From Diadema setosum (lineage: Eukaryota; Echinodermata; Echinoidea; Diadematoida; Diadematidae), in contig CM067062.1 in assembly GCA_033980235.1 (NCBI GenBank), positions 16,621,301 through 16,685,300 of the forward strand: a DNA stretch of 64,000 bases. Direction: 5' to 3'. The translations under genes and the position numbers were made by a program. Of this stretch, positions 11,036 to 22,279 are shown in pieces (position 1 is the stretch's first letter; each line of letters opens with the position of its first letter). A model generated the notes under the pieces. The model did no database searches. It was not told the DNA's origin and saw only the letters and a list, made by a program, of their open reading frames with translations.

Positions 11036-11107
11036 TACTCGAGCAGGATTCGAACCCACGACCTCCTGATCACCGGACAGGCGTCATCTCCACTAGACCA
11101 CCGAGCT
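11036..11107 (-). pseudogene. tRNA-like cloverleaf, copy 2
   Basis: Identical to copy 1 in boxes A and B and all arms; exactly 267 bp further on. Confidence 0.55.
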
Positions 11108-11302
11108 TTCGCCCGACAGCAAGTGTTGGTTCTAATCCTTATAGCATGCAGCGGGTACTGCTTTGTTATTCAAATTTATGAAGTTCTTCCGTCGAGATGT
11201 TTTCATTGCAACTGATTGACAAATTGCCCTACATCGACGTAAATAAGCACTGAATTGATCAGTGTTTTAGTAGTAGCCATGATAAAAAATCATGGGCGTA
11301 CA

Positions 11303-11374
11303 TACTCGAGCAGGATTCGAACCCACAACCTCCTGATCACCGGACAGGCGTCATCTCCACTAGACCACGGAGCT
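11303..11374 (-). pseudogene. tRNA-like cloverleaf, copy 3 (diverged)
   Basis: As copies 1 and 2 except for a change in the segment before the T arm (GTTGTGGG for GTCGTGGG) and one in the acceptor stem (CTCCG for CTCGG), so it is the most decayed unit. Confidence 0.5.
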
Positions 11375-11599
11375 TTCGCCCGACAGCAAGTGTTGGTTCT
11401 AATCCTTATAGCATGCAGCGGGTACTGCTTTGTTATTCAAATTTATGAAGTTCTTCCGTCGAGATGTTTTCATTGCATCTGATTGACAAATTGCCCTACA
11501 TCGACGTAGGGCAATTTTTAAGTTGCAATTAGGGCAATTTCAGTTGCAATGAAAACATCTCGACGGAAGAGCTTCATAAATTTGAAAGACTTTGTTAGC

Positions 11600-14500
11600 C
11601 TCATATGAGTGCATTTTCTTGCAGCAGGTTTGTCATAAATCTGAACAATTTTACTTTACAAATCATATGGACATAGCTCCCTCAAAATGCTGCTCTTTCT
11701 CTGTAAGTAGCTACAACATTACTAAGAATAACTGAAAATGTAAATGTTTTTAAGGAGATGTCAACATTTATAGAAAGCAAAACAAATGGAGTACACTGTT
11801 GCCTTTTAGCAAAAGTAGATGTGATGAGATACTTAGCACAGATTTAAATGAGCTTTTTAAGCTACCAGGTTTCATTCAGGAATGTGAAATGTTGGCTGCA
11901 GTCTGGATCTCTGCTTTCAGAACATCATATTGTCTTGGATGAAAATAATCAATGTATCTATAAAGGTCCTACACTCGACAGAAAAAACAATTGAAAAATA
12001 TTATATCAACAGGAATGAAAAGCTAGACATTCATAGATTTGATCTGATAGCCATCCTTCAGTTAATCTTTGTGGAAAATTCACACAGAAATGAATTTTTG
12101 GCAGCTTCAAATTACTGCAAAAGAAGTAAACAATATCAAACAGGATGTGGGCCTATCTATTATATAAAGATCAAAATATGACATCTATCACATAAATTAC
12201 TTCAAGTGACCACAGAATGACTCGAGAAATCAAAGACTTTGCAAGACAAAAGAAAAAATATAGAATGACCCCAAGTGTATTGTTCAGTCAGCAAATACAT
12301 GTACCATCTACAGACAAAGTAAGACAGAAATTTGGAGAGTTTCATAACAAATAAAGATTTGACATCAAAAGGAAACTGGAAAATACCTCGATCACCCCCT
12401 CCAGAAGACAAATCGGAAATTAAAACAGACTTCAGACTGCCAAACGGCATGAACATTGTGAAACTATGAAGCAATTTGACATAAAAGTAGTCAAAAAGTG
12501 TTCTCCACACGAAGAAAAGTTGAGGAAATTGGAAAGACTTACAAGTGAGGTATAACTACCTGTTTGGCTGCTTCACTATCCAGGACAACTATGGCCGGAT
12601 TTTTTTTTTAATTCCGATAAGTCACAAAAGAAGAATTAGGTTGTCTCCTCACATGGATGTAATGGTATGTCTGTGTGCAGTCTTTGGTCAGGAACGGTCC
12701 TTTGGAAACTTTCTGAGGTTAACTGGACATAATAGTGTCTGCTTGAATGCACACATCTAACACTGGAGCTGGGAACAGTTCTTTCCGTGAATTGATGTGT
12801 TATGACAGAAAACAAACACAATTTACAACATGTGGGACAATGATGAGACAGAAGGAGAATTATATGTGTGGAGTACAACACAAGACATTATAGTTAATTG
12901 AAGAATATCAGTATTGTAAGTGTGCTGCTATTCAATGAGTCTATTTTGTGTGCCTAAATTGTGATTCTGCCTCTATTCAAGCTACTGACCAAACCAAGTG
13001 TCAAAAATTGCATAATCATAATAGAGCTATACATCAGAATGTTTTCATCATTTCAGAGTTTTTGCTCAAAACACATGCCATTTATACCCCTTCTATGCTT
13101 GAATGGGTAATATGAAGTTTATCTGTTGATCAATACAACAGCTGAATCCTGTTTAACTCTCTTCGTTATTAAAATTGATGCCTTGTTCATGACACAGTAG
13201 ATCACTTCCCTTAGAACCAGGTTTCTCAAAATGCACTTTTCTGCCCCCTACAAAGTGTCCGAAAAGGGCACTAAACTTTTGCACTTATTGGCCTCATTGT
13301 GTGTATATGTGTGAGAGTGCGTGTGTGTGTGTGTGTCTGTCTGTCTGTTTGTGATAATATCTAGGTAAGAAGATTCCTCTGTTTCTCCAGTGGACTCCAC
13401 AATGATAACAGGAACTGAAATGAACAAAGACAGTTCAAGGATATAATGCAGGCTCGATGGAGAAACCAATGTCATCATACTATTGGGGACAGAAATACAA
13501 GACGATCATGACGAATTAGTGCGCCTAGCTGCATTTTCTGTAAAACCTCACAATGAGACTAAAACCACAGCTTGGTTTTACTACGCGGGGATAAAGTTGC
13601 TGAACCAAACAGAGTAGGGGTGAACGGAACCCAAGAAGAAAGGGTTTTGAAAAGGACCTGGGGTACGGACGAAGATGAACTTTAGATAAGTCGACAGACA
13701 TCAATAAAGGCCTCTTTTTATCTGCACTTCCACTTGTGCGGCTGTCAATGGCCATTCAAAGCCCCTTTCTTCTCTATTCTACAGCTGCACAGACTCTCCG
13801 GCCTACTCATCAGGTAACTATCACAGCGTAAAAATAGGGTGCTATTTCTTTGTCATATATTCTAGTTCGACCCACAAAAAGAAATCACAGCAATCTGACG
13901 AATGCCCTGTCATACTTCTTTTTTCCCTTTATCTTTCAAAATGGGTATTTTCCCATAGATGTATTACCCTGAATATCATCCTTTTACAATTCATAGGGAA
14001 CACAAGTAAAGCCAATGTATTCTGAGGTAATAAATGAAAGAAAAAACTTTATTGCATTAAGGATCAAAGAGAATGATCAACAACATCAGTTGTAGTTATG
14101 CTAATAAACATATTTTGCTGACTATTTCTTGAAGCTACTAAATTGCAACTAAAAAACAACAACAAGGTGTCACTTTTTCACTTGGTAAGTTTGGCAATTT
14201 GAATGAGATGTCAGTTTTCAGTAGAGTTCACAGGGTTAGATCTGTGAGCTTGGGATTTCAAAACAAACACTTCTCTCGGAGTAACCATTTCAGTTTCTCA
14301 TTTCAATGCTGGGGATCTGTGTTATCAAAACCTGAGAGTTTCAATGACATTCCAGACACATGAAAGACTGGACCTGTACTTTCTTCTGTGTGACCGTGCA
14401 AAAAAAAAAAACGTGGCAATTGTGCAGACTGATAAAAACACTCCACGTTGGCTTTATAAATCTGTTTATCATTATAGTCGGTAACCTGTTTGTATGAAAT

Positions 14501-14617
14501 GCCAGCAGCGTGTCAGGGCATCCAGACATTGCTAAATGGCAACTCAAACCTCATGAAAACAACACCAATCAAAAAGGTAGTTCTGGGTTTATGTTGGTTT
14601 GTTTGCTTGTTTTTTGC

Positions 14618-14653
<36 letters not shown>

Positions 14654-15890
14654 AAGATATGGCATAGCAGACATGAAATTGTGAAAAACAACAAAGTTTT
14701 CGCAATTCTAAAGTGCTGGTTGTTCCTCCAGTGCTCCACAAGTTTAAACACTACATCGTGGCTGACTTCTGTGCATATACTACATGTTCTTCAGTGGCAT
14801 GAATATTCTGCCCTAACTACCTTTTAACTACCTTTGCCAGTTAGTGTTTCAATGGTACAGCAGTAACATATGGAATGACTTCTGGGATGTGAAAAAATGT
14901 ATATTATTTTGCAATACTTTCTTCAGTATCTTGAAATTCATTACAACCTGCGAGAAATTATTATTTTTTTTTTTTTTTTGGGGGTGGGGGGGGAGAGGTG
15001 GTGGCATCTTAGCCTAATAAAAGCACTGTCACAACTAAACATGACTTTGAAATGTAGAAGGGAATGATTCTTCACACATACCTAGCATCTTTCTATAGCC
15101 CTAGACTGAGAACATGTATCATCCGTACATCATGGGGCCTGTGTATACAGTAGATGTAAATCATGCATCGTTAACATATCAGCCATGGCCTGCGGGCATG
15201 ATCTATGCATGAGTTCATGCCAATACATTAGTGTGTATCATCATGATCACAAAACTCCTGGGTACACAACAATTGGGGCTAATGGCATTCCCAGGGGGTT
15301 GAAAACCTCCACCACCACTTTAATGTGCATACATTGGCCCTCCATGATATAAAGAATAAAAGCAGGATCCCACCTTTTTTTTGGTTTCAGCAAGTATGCT
15401 ATCAGATTGATTGGTTTTTTGATAATGCCCCCCCACACACACACACACACACATACACAGGTGAGGCATTGTGTTTTTCTTTTGTGTCGAAATAGTTTCT
15501 TTATTGATTTTCACCTGAACACCTGTCATTGTGTCTATTTTCTATTCAAGGGAACACTTGACGTTTTTTATCCCAAAAAGAAACACCAAGGTGAAGTTCA
15601 CAAATGCATTGATTAGATTGACCTTAACATTCCTTTAAAGTAAAGTTTAAAGTAAAGTGTTCAAACCAGTTTTTTTTTCCACAAAACTACAGAGGTAAAG
15701 ATGTCGTTCAACAATGTGGGGGAGCAAGACAATTGCATATTTATGATGGATATTTAATTAGACTTATAGAACAGTTTTTGGGCAAGTGACTCATCATACT
15801 TATGTGTTCTTTATCTTGGCTGGTTCATTTTGTTTGGTAAATATTAAAAACTTATCAATATCTGCTGTAGCCTTCAAGTTTAATCTTTCA
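11600..15890. other. Intron, no gene recognised
   Basis: About 4.3 kb of AT-rich intron. It holds a (GT)n tract (13317-13340), poly-A (14622-14649), a T/G junction tract (14964-14994) and a short CA tract (15434-15453). ORFs such as 11930-12181 and 14510-14827 have no recognisable domain, run into homopolymers or lack splice context. Confidence 0.5.
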
Positions 15891-15892
15891 AG

Positions 15893-16140
15893 TACTGTAT
15901 ACAGCATGTATTTTGCATGATTTTATTTTCGCAAATTCCCTGAGTCAGGCAGGGCATGCTATTCACGAATTTGACAACACGCAAAAATAATCAACCCTGA
16001 CTTTGACATGAATATGATGTGCACAAGTACCTGTCTCTTTTCATTACTATACTCCACAATTGCGAATCTAAGAACTCGCGAAATTCGTCGGGAAGTCCCA
16101 ATTCGTGAAATTAGACTCGCTAAATACATGGTGTATACAA
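15893..16140. mobile_element. MITE family with TACTGTATAC ends, copy 1
   Basis: It starts TACTGTATACAGCATG and ends ATGGTGTATACAA, a decayed inverted repeat. The interior carries TTTTATTTTCGCAAATT, GTCGGGAAGTCCCAATTCG and AGACTCGC, closely matching 34417-34660. CGCGAAA-type words recur in both orientations. No coding capacity. Confidence 0.65.
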
Positions 16141-16573
16141 CACGCCCCTTTCACATCTGTGGTTTCCTTCTGTGCATGAAATTACCTTGCCGAGACCATT
16201 TTTATGATGATGTTCGATTTGTGTATTCAGCTATTTCAGCATTTTCAGTGGAAAAATATGAAAATAAATAAAGTGAAAAAAAAATCAAGTTGAAATCAAA
16301 GAGTTCTTGGATCATAGCTGGATGACCAAGTCTTCCAAATCAAATGGTCAAGACAAGGCAGGTATCATATCACTAATTGGGAGTCAGAAACATCTGCAGG
16401 TCTCTTCTTTTCATACCAGAAGGTCATAACCTTGCACTATGGGGGTCAATTGGACATTTCTGATTGCCACTGACCCCTGGGAGAGTTCAAATAGTATAAA
16501 TCTGACAAATCTTCTTCAACAGTGCATTCATAGGCCTTTGAGGAGACTACAAGGTATATAGGACTGGATTTAA

Positions 16574-16970
16574 CCCCGTTTACAGTGAGTGAAAAGGCTG
16601 GGCTCGGCTGCGAAAGAGCCCAGCCTTCATTTCACTGTAAACGCGCAAAAGGCCAAATGCGGTACCAAAATCGGCCGCGCATTTGGCCAAGCTCTGGAGG
16701 TAGTCTTGGCTGCAGCTTGGCCGCAGCCAAGCCTGGCCTTTTCTCACTGTAAATGCAAACTGGGCCAAATGTGGCACCAAATTGCGACCGGTATGCTCAC
16801 AATAATATCCATTTGTTTACAATCAGAGCGCAACTACGACAAAATATTGAAAGGTTTGAATTAAAATCCTGGGCCGAGCTCGTCACTGTAAACGGACAAA
16901 ATTGCCGAGTACCGTAATTGAGGCCAGGCTCGGTCACAGCTCGGCCTGGCCCTGCACTGTAAACACGGTC
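16574..16970. mobile_element. MITE with repeated GTTTACAGTG motifs
   Basis: The left end CCCCGTTTACAGTGAG and the reverse-complemented right end GACCGTGTTTACAGTGC form an imperfect inverted repeat. GTTTACAGTG or its complement (one variant as CACTGTAAAT) recurs five times (about 16577, 16632, 16745, 16885, 16954), separating GC-rich palindromic blocks such as GGCCAAATGC/GCATTTGGCC. No target duplication was identified and the class is unknown. Confidence 0.6.
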
Positions 16971-17824
16971 TTTGACCATCTAGGCAGATTAAATTCACAG
17001 GACTGGGGGTCATAAATCATCCATGAGTTATATATTCCAGACAAGTCTATAGAGCATATTTTGCTTTTTGGTGGCATATATTCCCGCCGTGGAACTGTAG
17101 CTCCTTGGTCATACAGAGCTAAACAGCCAGTCTTCTCTGATTAGTCTCTTTCCATGCATTTTGGTAACAGGAATTACCCCCACTATCAACACCCTCCCCC
17201 TTTTTTGTAAATAATACATTGTATGTATGCAAAATAAAGGCCACTTAAAAAAGTGCAATAATCTCTTCAGCATTTCCCTTTATATCTTATAATTTTCTCT
17301 CTGTCTATAATCTATCTGCCCTAAATATATGTATAATGTACATGTTGTTTAGACCTAGGCCCTTTATACATATTAAAAAGTGGGTGTGTGTGTGAATTCT
17401 AACATTTAACACGAACAAGAATGACGCAATAACAAAAGATTTTTATTGAAGAGTTTTCTTTACAAAAAGACAGATTTACATCTTGGGTGTGGCATTATTT
17501 TTACGAAACTGAATAGTCCGATCAGGTGACAGTCATTGGAAACAAGATATACATAGATAGGCCTACATATATCATATGTGGTGAAACTGGAGAGCTTTGG
17601 CCCAATACCGAACACTGTCCCTGAGGCAGACTCTAGACCTCCATGACATGATATACTTTGACAGAAATCATGCCCCGATTTGTTGTTCCTCTGGGTCAAC
17701 AGAGGGGGGAGTTCTGTCACAAATCATTCCAGAAATTGCACATCATACTTAATGGGGGAGGCGCATTATTACACCTGGTATCGACACGGTCCTGTTCTCT
17801 GTACATTTTGAATCATACAGTATT

Positions 17825-17863
17825 CCCCCCCCCCCCCCCCCAAAAAAAAAAAAAAAAAAAAAT
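17825..17863. repeat. C18-A21 homopolymer junction
   Basis: A pure C run changes directly to a pure A run. The mirror type T-then-G occurs at 18197-18217 and 14964-14994. Confidence 0.9.
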
Positions 17864-18219
17864 TACAATAGGTTTTTCGCATTGGTGATTCCCAATGTGA
17901 TTAAACTGTCTGAATGCTATTGTAAAGCATGTCATGGGTCTGACTCTTCCAAGCTTAGCACTTGGATCCTCTTGGAACTGCATATTACATGTAATGTGTA
18001 AAGATAATGGACAGAACTTGGAAGGAAGGGATTCCTGACATGCTCTACAAAAATCCTAATTTCTCTTTGACCACTGAAGCAAATCGAATGGGGTTTTCTG
18101 TAAGATGTGGGCAATGAGTTATAGTTTCATACCCTGAAATTGTATTTGGATTGATTCACTATTTTTAAAGTTATCATTGCGGAGGGTCACATTGTATTTT
18201 TTTTTTTGGGGGGGGGGAG

Positions 18220-20490
18220 ACATATGGTATATATGCCAACATCCTGCTTTATCTACTCTCTCCGTTTGTGCGCTTTGTGTGCCAATTGGTACAGAAAACC
18301 CAATAGCATTGTACACACTGTCCAGAGTTCCTGGTACAGAATGAGTTAATTTTTCCCATTTCTTTCCATCTTTCCCTATCATATGTCTATCTTATTATGT
18401 TTTGTTTTAATAGCCTTTTCACATTATCTTTTTAAGTCTTTCTCATGGATTCTTGAGTGCTAAATGTTGTATAACTGCATGTATCACCTCAATATCCTAT
18501 CATGTCTATATCCAAACACATATCTCTTTATTGGATAGTAAGTGCAATTTGTGATAATGGTGATCATTCAGAAATGGCTGAGCAATACACACACACACAC
18601 AGAACAAATACAAGTGTGGCTTGTAGATTAAACTGGCCTGTAATCTTCAGCTGAAATTGAAACAAATGCACCCAACATTTCAAGGATTCTGTTGGTAAAC
18701 ACTTTGTGGGAGCATTTCCTTTCTCAAGTCAAAATCTTCCCACACTCCTACTTAAGAACATCAAGCCTTTTTCACTGCAAATGAAGCCAGAAACCAGTGT
18801 AAATACTTTTTTTTATGAATATGACTGATCTCTATATTTTTGAAACATGTCTTTTGTTCCTGATGGAAAGAGGGAATGTCAATGTCCTTCAAAAGATGTC
18901 AGTGTCAAGTTCAAATATTTTCCTGACTTTTAACAAGAAATAAGCTGTTTATCATTGATTTTGCTGTAAACACCCGACAACAACAAAAGCCTGGTGGGTG
19001 AGATATCAAAGACGTGTTCAATGACAAAGAACAAACAAACAAACAAAAAATGGCAAAATACAAAGATTTCCAAACACTGAACAAAGAATTCCACAAACGC
19101 AGACAGTGGTTCCGGTAGAACAAAGGGTTCTTGCTTGGCAAAGCAAATAAACACATATTTGTGGTAACAATTTCTGGTGGCGTTTTTCACACCTCCAGCA
19201 ATATGGGGGTGAGCCTCAAAAGAACCAGTAATGTGGCCACAATTCATATAAAAAATAAGGTGCCTATTATACATATGTAGCCTTCAGACTTTATTACCAT
19301 TCCTTGACTTGCAGTGTGGCTAGGCAGAATTAATCCTTCTTCAAGACCTGAGGACATAATTATTCCCATAAAAATTCAGCCTAATTTTCATCTAATAATT
19401 GTGTCCTTCAGTACTTTATCAATTTGAGAGAACAACTTATACATGCAGGGCTATTGCAATTTGAGAGAACGATTTGTATAGAGCTATTAAAGTCAGAATA
19501 ATACCATAATGAATACACAAAGAAAAGATACTAAAGTTCCTAGAAAATGCACGCTTATGATATTAACCAATCCATTCTTTCTCTCCCTCCCTCTCCCCCG
19601 TTCTATCTTTTCCCTTCTCTCTCTATCTCTCAATATATCTATATTTTCTATATCTTTCTCTCCCTCCCCCCCCCCCCCCATTTTTGGGAGGGGAGAGGAA
19701 TCAAATTAGTAACACAATGAATTGTATCCATGCTAGGACAGCCAAATTCTCGCCGTATGGATGACATGACTAAATGAGAGATTGGCATTCAGAGTTGTTT
19801 CATTAAAATGTATTTGGCCTAATTTTCTATTCAATGACTTGCATACATCTTAATTGCAGCAGAGGAATGGGGGGGGGGTGGGGTGGGGGCACAAAGCAGT
19901 TACAAGTTTCAGTTATATAATTATACATCTATTCAACAGCGTGAACATTATGTTAACACAAGAATTAAGAGGATTTGCATCAGCCACACATTTATGTAGA
20001 GTAATCACTCATAAACTCTTGTCTACTTTCAAAGCTTGTTCCACAATTATTTTGGATCGAGGCAGACAAACAGAGAGACAAGGGGATAGAGACAGACAAA
20101 CAGAAGGAGAGAGAGGGGGGCAGGTTGGAGAGGATTTACTTCAGAGTAATTAATATCACACATTAACAAACAGGTGCAGCATTCTAAAATGTTCTCCAGA
20201 TACTTAACTGTTATTCAAATGCAATCACACTGTTGCCAATAACTTTTGGTCTCACATGACTAATTGAAGCCTTTCCATACAGAGTCTGAGCTATTCACAC
20301 TTTAGAATATTTTAATTCTACTTGCAAAAAAAAGCAATGAAAGAGAGAAAAAAAGATATGAATGGATACCAAAACTTGGCAAACTCAGTCATCCACATTC
20401 CACACTATCATCAGCAGAATAGCATCAAAGACTTCCTCGAGAGCACAAAGGGTAGAATACTTGTAAACATCAATCAGTATCTGTAGACGC
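18220..20490. other. Intron, no gene recognised
   Basis: AT-rich intron with a (TC)n tract near 19575-19640 and a C-run at 19666-19679. The overlapping minus-strand ORFs at 18911-19274 show no domain that I recognise. Confidence 0.5.
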
Positions 20491-20717
20491 ATTAACCCTT
20501 TGAACCCGAAAGGCCGGAAAACCGGCCGCGCGCAGAACGTGCAAATACCCTAAAGACCGGTATACCGGTCAGAAATCATGTGACTTTGATAGCTTGAGTT
20601 TTAACTGTCAGGTGACCCCCTAAATAGGACGCCATCTCACTACAACGATGCGGAGAGATTCTTTGGTCTATACTTTCGTTGATTACGGTTTGGATTTGCA
20701 AGTTTTGAGCTATAAAA

Positions 20718-20891
20718 ATGGCAAAAAGATGCTATTCTGCAGAGGAGGCTCGTGCGATAATCCTAGGTGAATCATCTGGTGATTATGAGGAAGCTATTGA
20801 CAAGTCATATTATAGACAAAGAAGTGATTTTGAAGATGAAACGGACACAGATAATGAGCTAGATGCTGCACAAGGTGATGTACAATCTTAG
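20718..20891 (+). pseudogene. piggyBac transposase N-terminal fragment
   Basis: 57 codons from ATG to TAG, starting MAKRCYSAEEARAIILGESS and continuing with an acidic stretch (FEDETDTDNELDA). A basic MAKR start followed by a YSAEEA-x-ILG helix and an acidic low-complexity region is how many invertebrate piggyBac (PGBD-type) transposases begin, as I remember them. After the stop, frame +1 stays open to 21318 but shows no transposase core, so an internal deletion has removed the catalytic part. Position just inside the TTAA terminus supports the call. Confidence 0.6.
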
Positions 20892-21304
20892 CCGGGTACC
20901 AGCGGGGGGAAATAGCAGTTGGGATGCCGTTAGAGCTGGAGCTGGAGGTGATCATGTTGGTGATCGTCGAAGTCAAGGGGGCGTGGCACAGTCAGGGAGT
21001 GAGGTTATTGCTTTTATAGCTAACATTACTAATGTTGATTATCATTATGATTATAATCATTATGTCAAACTGAGCTATTATTGCAGCTCAAATAAAATTG
21101 GAATAATCATAACTACACACTTCACAGACCTGTGGTTATTTGTTGGTTTTTTGGGTTTTTTTTTTTTTGTATGTATTACCAATGTATTCAGTCATTTAGC
21201 AAAATATGCTCAATATGTGCAAATAATGCAGGGTGAGGGTCACGACCATCTCAAACAAGGAAAAGTAGAAATTACGCGGTGCGTAACATATGTCCCCGCC
21301 GGAA

Positions 21305-22085
21305 GTAGCATTTTGTAACAAAATGTGCAATATAGGTAAAATAATCAAGGTCAAAGGTCAAAGAAGTCAAAGGTCAAAATTCTGTGTAGAAGTTTTGAAG
21401 CCCTCACCTAGTGCCATCACATAAAGCAAATGAAATCGAAATTGGGTTAGAAATGGCGAAGGAGTAGCATTTTGTAGCCAATGTACAATATAGGTCAAAA
21501 ATCAAGGTCAAAGGTCAAAGAAGACAAAGGTCAAAATTCTGTGTAGAAGTTTTGAAGCCCTCACCTAGTGCTATCACATAAAGCAAACGGAATCGAAATC
21601 GGGTTAGAAATGGCGAAGGAGTAGCATTCTGTAGCAAAATGCACAATATAGGTCAAAAATCAAGGTCAAAGGTCAAAGAAGTCAAAGGTCAAAATTCTGT
21701 GTAGAAGTTTTGAAGCCCTCACCTAGTGCCATCACTTAAAGCAAACGGAATCGAAATCGGGTTAGAAATGGCGAAGGAGTAGCATTTTGTAGCAAAATGT
21801 ACAATATAGGTCAAAAAATCAAGGTCAAAGGTCAAAGAAGTCAAAGGTCAAAATTCTGTGTAGAAGTTTTGAAGCCCTCACCTAGTGCCATCACATAAAG
21901 CAAACGGAATCGAAATCGGGTTAGAAATGGCGAAGGAGTAGCATTTTGTAGCAAAATGTACAATATAGGTCAAAGGTCAAGGTCAAAGGTCACAACTGAA
22001 ATTCTGTGTAGAAATTTCAAAGCTCCCATGTAGTGCTATCATATAAAGCAAACAGAATCAAAATTGGCTCATAAATGACAGAGAA
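21305..22085 (+). repeat. 158-bp tandem satellite, five units, with DR1 nuclear-receptor motifs
   Basis: Units start with GTAGCATT(T/C)TGTA at 21305, 21464, 21621, 21779 and 21938 (spacings 159, 157, 158, 159). Each contains TCAAGGTCAAAGGTCA, a perfect DR1 (AGGTCA-A-AGGTCA) preceded by a TCAAGGTCA extended half-site. Most units follow it with a second near-DR1, and the last unit holds two perfect DR1s. The rest of the unit (GAAGCCCTCACCTAGTGC, TCGAAATCGGGTTAGAAATG) is well kept between copies. Confidence 0.9.
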
Positions 22086-22107
22086 GTAGCAAATTGAAGA
22101 TTTTGAT

Positions 22108-22204
22108 CACACACGGACGCACACACGGACACACGGACGGACGGACACACGGACGGACGGACGGACGGACACACGGACGGACACACGGACACACACACGT
22201 ACGG
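22108..22204 (+). repeat. ACGG/ACAC minisatellite
   Basis: A mixture of CGGA and CACA tetramers with an irregular higher-order pattern. The minus-strand ORF reading many Cys-Pro-Ser/Val repeats here is an artefact. Confidence 0.9.
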
Positions 22205-22279
22205 AGCCCGTTTCATAGTCCCCTGCTCGAACTCGTTCGGCGGGGACAAAAATGCGGGGTTCAAAGGGTTAAGTTCTAA

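Larger units (their letters stand above)
10672..11585 (-). mobile_element. Composite element: three 267-bp tRNA-like tandem units with inverted tail, 12-bp flanking duplication
   Basis: Units start at about 10671, 10938 and 11205 with an exact 267-bp period and very few differences; a partial fourth starts at 11472. After a short hairpin (GCCCTACATCGACGTAGGGC, 11490-11509) the element ends with an inverted fragment (about 11542-11585) of the unit junction. AAGACTTTGTTA occurs at 10660-10671 and again at 11586-11597, as expected of a target-site duplication. Each unit has a tRNA-like block on the minus strand and two small hairpins (CACTGA..TCAGTG and CATGAT..ATCATG). Repeated 75-codon ORFs on the plus strand only reflect the period. 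A multimeric SINE is the simplest reading; no known family is asserted. Confidence 0.7.
21291..22248. mobile_element. Nested inverted-repeat element carrying a 158-bp satellite
   Basis: The ends are TGTCCCCGCCGGA and, as reverse complement of the right end, TGTCCCCGCCGAA. The right end also has an internal GTCCCC...GGGGAC hairpin (about 22219-22247). The body is five ~158-bp units followed by an ACGG/ACAC minisatellite. No ORF and no clear target duplication. It lies within the piggyBac-like relic, almost against its right end. Confidence 0.6.
20492..22272 (+). mobile_element. piggyBac-like relic with TTAA ends
   Basis: TTAACCCTTTGAACCC at 20492-20507 and its exact complement at 22257-22272 form 12-bp inverted repeats on TTAA duplications; TTAA plus CCC ends are diagnostic of piggyBac. 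Two perfect subterminal palindromes (GGCCGGAAAACCGGCC at 20512-20527 and GACCGGTATACCGGTC at 20555-20570) resemble transposase-binding sites. Inside are a short transposase N-terminus (20718-20891) and a second, nested element (21291-22248). The catalytic DDD domain is absent, so the copy is dead or non-autonomous. Confidence 0.75.

Noticed and set aside
10721..11482. Three repeated 75-codon plus-strand ORFs
   Set aside because: Their similarity comes only from the 267-bp tandem repeat and they are antisense to tRNA-like sequence.
10671..11509. Possible CRISPR-like or satellite array
   Set aside because: Long 267-bp units without spacers in a eukaryotic genome; tRNA-like content and a flanking duplication fit a mobile element.
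18930..19274. 114-codon minus-strand ORF containing a CGH tripeptide, considered as the missing RING exon
   Set aside because: It lies downstream of the RING-end exon in gene order and lacks the paired cysteines of a RING.
20863..21318. 151-codon plus-strand ORF
   Set aside because: It begins inside the transposase fragment in a shifted frame and runs into the nested element; at best a decayed remnant, so only the 57-codon fragment is annotated.
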